The position numbers were made by a program, and so were the translations under genes. DNA of 37,954 nucleotides from CAYJBH01 sp964369445 (lineage in GTDB: Bacteria; Bacillota; Clostridia; Oscillospirales; Ruminococcaceae). The notes under the pieces are model-generated. The model was not told the DNA's origin. It saw nothing but the letters and a program-made list of their open reading frames with translations, and made no database searches. Positions within the stretch are counted from its first letter, which is position 1. Every line of letters begins with the position of its first letter. Location: NCBI GenBank assembly GCA_964369445.1, contig CAYJFU010000015.1:1-37954 (forward strand), in the 5' to 3' direction. Positions 33,412-37,954 of this stretch are shown piece by piece.

Positions 33412-34917
33412 ATGAAAAACAAAAAAGTAAAAAGTAAAATTTTATCCGGTATCATTGCAATGTGTATGTTAGTCGGTCTGTTTTCCGGCCTGTCGGTGTC
33501 AGCGGCACAGGTGGGCACTTTTACCGTAATCGGCGGTACGGCGGGCATCGACTACAGCTATGCAAACAACGTCCTTACCGTTTTAACCGGCACAGCTCTT
33601 ACGGTAAGTGGCACCTCTACCACCGACAGAATTGTGGTGCAAGACGGCACCACCGCCAACCTCACGTTGGATAACTTAAACATCCGCTTTACGGATGGTA
33701 GTAACAGCGTTGCCGGCACCTGCGCCTTTGAAATAGCGGGCGCCGGCACGGCGAATATTACCCTACTCGGTACTAACACATTGGAAAGTGGTGATTACGA
33801 GGCCGGCTTGCAGGTGCAAGGCGGTGCCACCCTCAACATTTTGGCGGAGTCCACCGGTGCGCTCCATGCCATCGGCGGAGTTAATGCCGCGGGTATCGGC
33901 GGCGACAGTTCGGATTTCTTCTTAGGTTCTACACACGCAAGTTCCGGCGGCAACATCACCATTGCGGGCGGCAAAGTGGTGGCAACAGGAGGCGGCAGTG
34001 GTGCGGGCATCGGCGGAGGTGAGAATGGCAACGGCGGCAACATCACCATCTCGGGCGGCACGGTGACAGCAACAAGCGGTTCTAACGGTGCGGGCATCGG
34101 CGGAGGTGAGAATGGCAACGGCGGCAACATCACCATCTCGGGCGGCACGGTGTCGGCAACGGGTGGCACGAAGGGCGGTGCGGGTATCGGCGGCGGTTTA
34201 GCCGGCGACGGTGGCATCGTCAACATTTCCGGCGGCAACGTCAATGCCACAGGCAACGGTTTCGGCTCGGGTATCGGCGGCGGCGCAAATGGCAACGGCG
34301 GAGATATCGCCATCTCGGGCGGCACGGTAAACGCCACCGGCAACGGACTGGGTGCCGGCATCGGCGGCGGCAAATTCGGTGCCACCGGCACCGTTACACT
34401 AACAGGCGGCACGACAACGGCTATCGGTGTAGCCACACCGGAGGGTACGGTACCGTCGTTTTTATTAAGACCGAACGTCACTTCACCGACTTCGGGACAA
34501 AATACATTTTACAGTGTTGCTGTATCGGCCGGCGCGGATGCCGGCAGTGCCACGACAAGAGAACTTGCAAGTAGTTACCACGAGCAGGTATATGCAAAAA
34601 TCACCATGACACAGGTCACCCCACAGGTCACCCCGGGTACTCCCTTGACCTACAACGGCACACAGCAAACACAGAGCGTTACTGCGGTGACACTGGGTGG
34701 CACCCCCCTCACCGACTACATCTTAAGCGGCAACACCGCCACAAATGCGGGCGATTACACCATGACACTGACGGCGGTACTCGGCGCAAACGGCAGGTAT
34801 GATGCTGCACAGGGTTTAACCTATCTCGGCGGCACCTACACAATGCCGTACAGAATATCCCCAGTACCGTCTGCCTACGACCCCATGCTCAGCCCGAAAA
34901 CCGGGGTTTACAATTAG
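33412..34917 (+). CDS. Secreted glycine-rich repeat surface protein
   Basis: 501-residue exported protein. A signal peptide (KNKKVKSKILSGIIAMCMLV to SVSAA, residues 2-32) is clear. Residues about 160-340 contain six units of about 29 residues of the form GAGIGGGxxGxGGxITISGG, probably building a right-handed beta-helix, so it is likely a cell-surface or carbohydrate-binding protein. A strand-rich domain resembling MBG folds follows (about 400-485; TPLTYNGTQQTQSVTAVTL). The C-terminus is LSPKTGVYN and stops where sortase-like signals (LPxTG/SPKTG) usually continue into a membrane helix and Arg/Lys tail, which are absent here. The start ATG at 33412 has CGGAG upstream; the ORF could be read from 33334 but not with a signal peptide first. 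The partner and function are unknown. Confidence 0.7.
   Translation: MKNKKVKSKILSGIIAMCMLVGLFSGLSVSAAQVGTFTVIGGTAGIDYSYANNVLTVLTGTALTVSGTSTTDRIVVQDGTTANLTLDNLNIRFTDGSNSVAGTCAFEIAGAGTANITLLGTNTLESGDYEAGLQVQGGATLNILAESTGALHAIGGVNAAGIGGDSSDFFLGSTHASSGGNITIAGGKVVATGGGSGAGIGGGENGNGGNITISGGTVTATSGSNGAGIGGGENGNGGNITISGGTVSATGGTKGGAGIGGGLAGDGGIVNISGGNVNATGNGFGSGIGGGANGNGGDIAISGGTVNATGNGLGAGIGGGKFGATGTVTLTGGTTTAIGVATPEGTVPSFLLRPNVTSPTSGQNTFYSVAVSAGADAGSATTRELASSYHEQVYAKITMTQVTPQVTPGTPLTYNGTQQTQSVTAVTLGGTPLTDYILSGNTATNAGDYTMTLTAVLGANGRYDAAQGLTYLGGTYTMPYRISPVPSAYDPMLSPKTGVYN
34000..34153 (+). repeat. Near-identical tandem repeat in the surface protein gene
   Basis: A 67-base unit beginning GGTGCGGGCATCGGCGGAGG at 34000 recurs exactly at 34087 (period 87 bases, 29 residues). 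More diverged copies flank it from about 33888 to 34420. The identical pair points to recent duplication. Confidence 0.85.
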
Positions 34918-34927
34918 ACGCATTTTC

Positions 34928-34975
34928 ATTTTGGCTTGTACCCCTGCCACCGGTTGGGTTGCAAGCCAAAATTTA
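34928..34975 (+). terminator. Hairpin after the surface protein gene
   Basis: ATTTTGGCTTG (34928-34938) and CAAGCCAAAAT (34962-34972) are perfect reverse complements around a 23-base loop, 10 bases after the stop. Only a short T-rich stretch follows. Confidence 0.65.
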
Positions 34976-34988
34976 TTGTAATCTTGTA

Positions 34989-35017
34989 TTGAAAAATATC
35001 TAAAACTATGATATATT
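34989..35017 (+). promoter_or_regulatory. Promoter of purA-guaA
   Basis: TTGAAA (34989-34994), 17-base spacer, TATATT (35012-35017). The transcript would start near 35024, so the repeat element copy B lies in the 5' leader. Confidence 0.6.
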
Positions 35018-35033
35018 TATAGAGCGTAACAAC

Positions 35034-35076
35034 GGAAGTGGACATAGAAAGTCAAATCGAGCGCTACGTGTCCACA
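35034..35076 (+). repeat. Short repeat element, copy B, in the purA leader
   Basis: GGAAGTGGACATAGAAAGTC (35034-35053) closely matches copy A near 8.15 kb on the minus strand. Within copy B, GTGGACA (35038-35044) and TGTCCAC (35069-35075) form inverted arms, so the transcript could fold. It lies between the promoter and the purA ribosome site. Confidence 0.55.
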
Positions 35077-35118
35077 ACCATAAAAACACAAAAAAATTAC
35101 AACTCGGAGGTATAAAGT

Positions 35119-36390
35119 ATGTTAACCGCCATAGTGGGCATAAACTGGGGTGATGAGGGCAAAGGACGCATGGTCGACCTACTCTCTAAGGATTATGATA
35201 TTATATGTAGGTATCAGGGCGGTAACAACGCCGGACACACCGTCATAAACGAGAGGGGCAAGTTTATACTCAATCTGTTGCCGTCCGGCATTTTGCGTCG
35301 CACTACGGTTAACGTTATGGGTAATGGCATGGTTATCGACATCGAGCACCTGTGCAAAGAGATAGACACCCTGAACGAAAAGGGTGTTGAAGTAACGCCT
35401 GAAAACCTAAAAATCAGCGATCGCGCTATAATTTGTATGCCCTACCACGTGTCACAGGACATCTGGGAGGAGGAGCGTCTTGCAGATAAAAAGTACGGCT
35501 CTACGCGCCGCGGTATAGCGCCTGTTTACGCCGACAAATACCTCAAAAAAGGTGTTCGCATCGGCGACCTGCTCTCCTCCGACACGCTAGACGAAAAGGT
35601 CGCGGACATAGTTGAGTGGAAAAACATAACCGTCAACGGCTACAAGCAAACGCCTGTCGACAAGGACGCTATGGTGCAGTGGTTACAGACTTACGGCAAA
35701 AAGATTATACCGTATATCTGTGACACGACACAGTATCTTATGAAAGCCACACGCGAGGGCAAGCGCATCATGTTTGAGGCACAACTTGGCGCTCTGCGTG
35801 ACATAGATTTCGGAATATATCCGTACACGTCATCCTCTTCGACACTGGCGGCATACTCACTTATCGGTGCCGGCATACCGGGAAGCAAGCTAGACAACAC
35901 CGTAGGCGTGCTTAAAGCGTATTCCAGTTGCGTTGGTGAGGGTCCGTTTACCGCGGAACTTTTCGGCGACGAGGGTGCCGGTTTGCGCGAGCAAGGCGCT
36001 GAGTACGGTGCCGCTACCGGCAGACCGCGCAGGGTCGGCGGTTTTGATGTTGTAGCATCAAAATTTGGCGTCGCAGTACAGGGTGCGACCGAGCTTGCAC
36101 TTACAAAGCTTGATATCCTGTCCTACCTAGAAAAAATTCCGGTGTGTGTAGCATATGATGTTGATGGCGAGAGAACTACTGAGTTCCCAACCGGTGACCG
36201 ACTGGCCAAAGCAAAACCGATTTATGAGTTTCTGCCGGGATTTAAGACCGACATAAGTAAGTGCAGAAAAGTAGAGGATCTTCCTAAAGAAGCTTACGAC
36301 TACGTCAAATATATCGAAAAAGTGATGGAGTGCCCCATAAAATATCTTTCGGTGGGACCGGAGCGCGAAGATTATATTGACATGCGTTAA
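35119..36390 (+). CDS. purA: Adenylosuccinate synthetase
   Basis: Joins IMP and aspartate using GTP, the first step from IMP to AMP. 423 residues. The N-terminal GINWGDEGKGRMVD and QGGNNAGHTV are the IMP/GTP-binding signatures; GSTRRGIAPVYADK and KLDILSYL follow. GGAGG precedes the start by 8 bases. It is followed after 19 bases by guaA, so the two enzymes that split the IMP pool into AMP and GMP are co-transcribed. Confidence 0.97.
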   Translation: MLTAIVGINWGDEGKGRMVDLLSKDYDIICRYQGGNNAGHTVINERGKFILNLLPSGILRRTTVNVMGNGMVIDIEHLCKEIDTLNEKGVEVTPENLKISDRAIICMPYHVSQDIWEEERLADKKYGSTRRGIAPVYADKYLKKGVRIGDLLSSDTLDEKVADIVEWKNITVNGYKQTPVDKDAMVQWLQTYGKKIIPYICDTTQYLMKATREGKRIMFEAQLGALRDIDFGIYPYTSSSSTLAAYSLIGAGIPGSKLDNTVGVLKAYSSCVGEGPFTAELFGDEGAGLREQGAEYGAATGRPRRVGGFDVVASKFGVAVQGATELALTKLDILSYLEKIPVCVAYDVDGERTTEFPTGDRLAKAKPIYEFLPGFKTDISKCRKVEDLPKEAYDYVKYIEKVMECPIKYLSVGPEREDYIDMR

Positions 36391-36409
36391 TAGTGGCGAG
36401 AGGTAAAAA

Positions 36410-37933
36410 ATGGCTGAACTTATATTGGTTTTGGATTTCGGCGGGCAGTACAAGGAGCTGATTGCGCGCACTGTCAGAGGGCTCAACGTCTATTCCGAGA
36501 TAAAGCCGGGATACTTAAAGGCTGACGACGTGCGCAAATTGAACCCCAAGGGCATAATTTTGACCGGTGGACCGCTAAGTGTATATACCGACACGGCGCA
36601 CAAGTGTGACCCAGAGCTTTTCAACCTGGGTGTACCGATATTAGGCATCTGCTATGGTATGCAGTTGATGAGCTATACCCTCGGCGGCGAGGTGAAACCC
36701 TGCAAGGCGAGCGAGTACGGACGCATAAAAATGCAGGTGACAAAGCCGTCTGCGATACTGCCAAAATCCGGGAGTAACATGACGGTATTAATGAGCCACA
36801 CCGATGGTGTCAGTACTGTTCCAAACGGATTTATCGGCACTGCCGTCACCGACAACTGTACATATGCAGCTATTGAAAACGAGCAAAAAAAGCTTTATGG
36901 CGTACAGTTTCACCCGGAGGTGGAGCACACCGACGGCGGCCGCGAGGTGATACGCAAGTTTTTGTTTGATGTCTGCGGCACAAGTGGTGACTACAAGCTG
37001 GATGATTATCTGGAAACGCAGATAAAGCAGATACGCGAGAGGGTTGGCAACAGCGGGGTGCTACTTGGTCTTTCCGGTGGTGTTGACAGCTCGGTTGCGG
37101 CGGCGATGCTTAGCATAGCGATACCGAATCAGCTGACCTGCATTTTTGTCGACCACGGATTCATGCGCCTAAACGAGGGTGATGAAATAGAACGTGCGTT
37201 TAAAAACAGAAAGCTCAACTTTGTGCGTGTAAACGCGCAGGAGCGTTTTTTAAGCAAAATAAAAGGCATAAAAGACCCAGAGCGCAAGCGCAAGATAATC
37301 GGCGAAGAGTTTGTGCGCGTATTTGAGGACGAGGCAAAAAAGCTGAACAATGTCAAATATTTAGCACAAGGCACAATTTACCCTGATGTCATTGAGTCCG
37401 GCGGGGAAATGGGAGATGTGATAAAAAGCCATCACAACGTGGGTGGCATCCCTGACAATCTGGATTTCGACGGAGTGGTTGAGCCGCTCTCGGGTCTATT
37501 CAAGGACGAGGTACGAAAGCTGGGTAGGCAATTAAAGCTTCCGTCATCACTTGTCGACCGCCAACCTTTCCCGGGTCCCGGCTTGTCAATCAGAATAATG
37601 GGAAACATAACCAAGAAAAAACTTGACACACTGCGCCACGCGGAACACATACTAAATACCGAAATGAAGTCATACAAACCCAAGCCTCAACAGTATTTTG
37701 CAGTGCTAACCGACACCCGCACGGTAGGCGTAAAGGGCGACGGTCGCACATATGACAAGGTAGTAGCGATAAGGGCCGTGCATACCAGTGACTTCATGAC
37801 ATGCGAGTACGCTCCCCTACCCCACAAACTGCTCGGACGGATTTCCTCACGCATCGCCAATGAGGTTAAAGGTGTAGGCAGAGTTGTTTATGATGTTACT
37901 AGTAAGCCACCGGCTACGGTGGAGTGGGAGTAA
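36410..37933 (+). CDS. guaA: GMP synthase (glutamine-hydrolysing)
   Basis: Converts XMP to GMP with glutamine. 507 residues. The N-terminal glutaminase domain has the nucleophile Cys in PILGICYGMQLM and the His-Glu pair in GVQFHPEVEHT; the ATP-pyrophosphatase domain has the P-loop LLGLSGGVDSSVAAAML; and the C-terminal dimerisation domain ends with VTSKPPATVEWE, the usual terminus. It lies 19 bases after purA. The rest of the window after the stop is 21 bases with no visible terminator. Confidence 0.97.
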   Translation: MAELILVLDFGGQYKELIARTVRGLNVYSEIKPGYLKADDVRKLNPKGIILTGGPLSVYTDTAHKCDPELFNLGVPILGICYGMQLMSYTLGGEVKPCKASEYGRIKMQVTKPSAILPKSGSNMTVLMSHTDGVSTVPNGFIGTAVTDNCTYAAIENEQKKLYGVQFHPEVEHTDGGREVIRKFLFDVCGTSGDYKLDDYLETQIKQIRERVGNSGVLLGLSGGVDSSVAAAMLSIAIPNQLTCIFVDHGFMRLNEGDEIERAFKNRKLNFVRVNAQERFLSKIKGIKDPERKRKIIGEEFVRVFEDEAKKLNNVKYLAQGTIYPDVIESGGEMGDVIKSHHNVGGIPDNLDFDGVVEPLSGLFKDEVRKLGRQLKLPSSLVDRQPFPGPGLSIRIMGNITKKKLDTLRHAEHILNTEMKSYKPKPQQYFAVLTDTRTVGVKGDGRTYDKVVAIRAVHTSDFMTCEYAPLPHKLLGRISSRIANEVKGVGRVVYDVTSKPPATVEWE

Positions 37934-37954
37934 GTATAAAAAGGCTTAAAAGTG

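Noticed and set aside
33795..34481. Long Pro-rich reading frame on the minus strand
   Set aside because: It is the antisense shadow of the Gly-rich repeats in the surface protein; no ribosome site or family match.
1..37954. CRISPR arrays, tRNA or rRNA genes, IS elements
   Set aside because: No regularly spaced direct repeats, no cloverleaf-like or rRNA sequence, and no transposase motifs were seen.

Overview
The window looks like a scaffold from an anaerobic, endospore-forming member of the Firmicutes, probably class Clostridia (Oscillospirales-like, which is inference). The evidence is a PolC-type replicative polymerase, a GerA-type spore germination receptor, a Spo0A-family regulator, NrdR, type I-beta DAHP synthase, DUF421/DUF4363 proteins, and a GGGtGRT/NifU-like pair. 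It is a draft assembly. Three 10-N gaps interrupt genes (polC, gerAA-like, a glycosyltransferase), and the first ~90 bases carry probable end-of-contig errors.

Layout. 1-6.7 kb (+): isoprenoid/replication block dxr, then one ORF fusing the RseP site-2 protease to IspG, then polC, in the gene order usual for Clostridia. 6.7-10 kb: a decayed gene fragment, an RluA-family pseudouridine synthase (-), nrdR (+), and a convergent DUF421/DUF4363 membrane pair (-). 10-13.4 kb (+): a germination receptor locus whose second ORF fuses the GerAB-like permease to the GerAC-like lipoprotein. 13.5-15.2 kb (+): a zinc-ribbon membrane protein and a family 2 glycosyltransferase. 15.2-17.3 kb (-): a thioredoxin-fold protein, a Spo0A homologue with a degenerate receiver, and a small AT-rich island with two short genes. 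17.4-20.4 kb (-): aroF-tyrA-aroB. 20.5-24.6 kb: a sugar-nucleotide transferase (-) divergent from pfkA (+), then a zinc-dependent phospholipase-C-like protein and a UMF1 transporter.

24.6-30.6 kb (-): a tight five-gene operon with a putative sulfotransferase, cysQ, cysD, cysNC and a TylF-type methyltransferase. It makes PAPS, should use it, and recycles the PAP by-product. No sulfate-reducing genes are present, so it looks like a dedicated sulfation (and methylation) system for a glycan or small molecule. The sulfotransferase and methyltransferase carry similar N-terminal Rossmann-like modules. This is the strongest candidate for an undescribed system here.

30.8-32.6 kb (-): the GGGtGRT/NifU-like pair of unknown function. 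33-35 kb (+): a small Crh/HPr-like protein lacking the catalytic His, and a secreted glycine-rich repeat protein. 35.1-37.9 kb (+): purA and guaA, with a short repeat element in the purA leader that also occurs near 8.1 kb.

Other unusual points are a PolC with no embedded proofreading exonuclease domain and two gene fusions (RseP-IspG, GerAB-GerAC). All functional calls rest on reading motifs; no database search was run.
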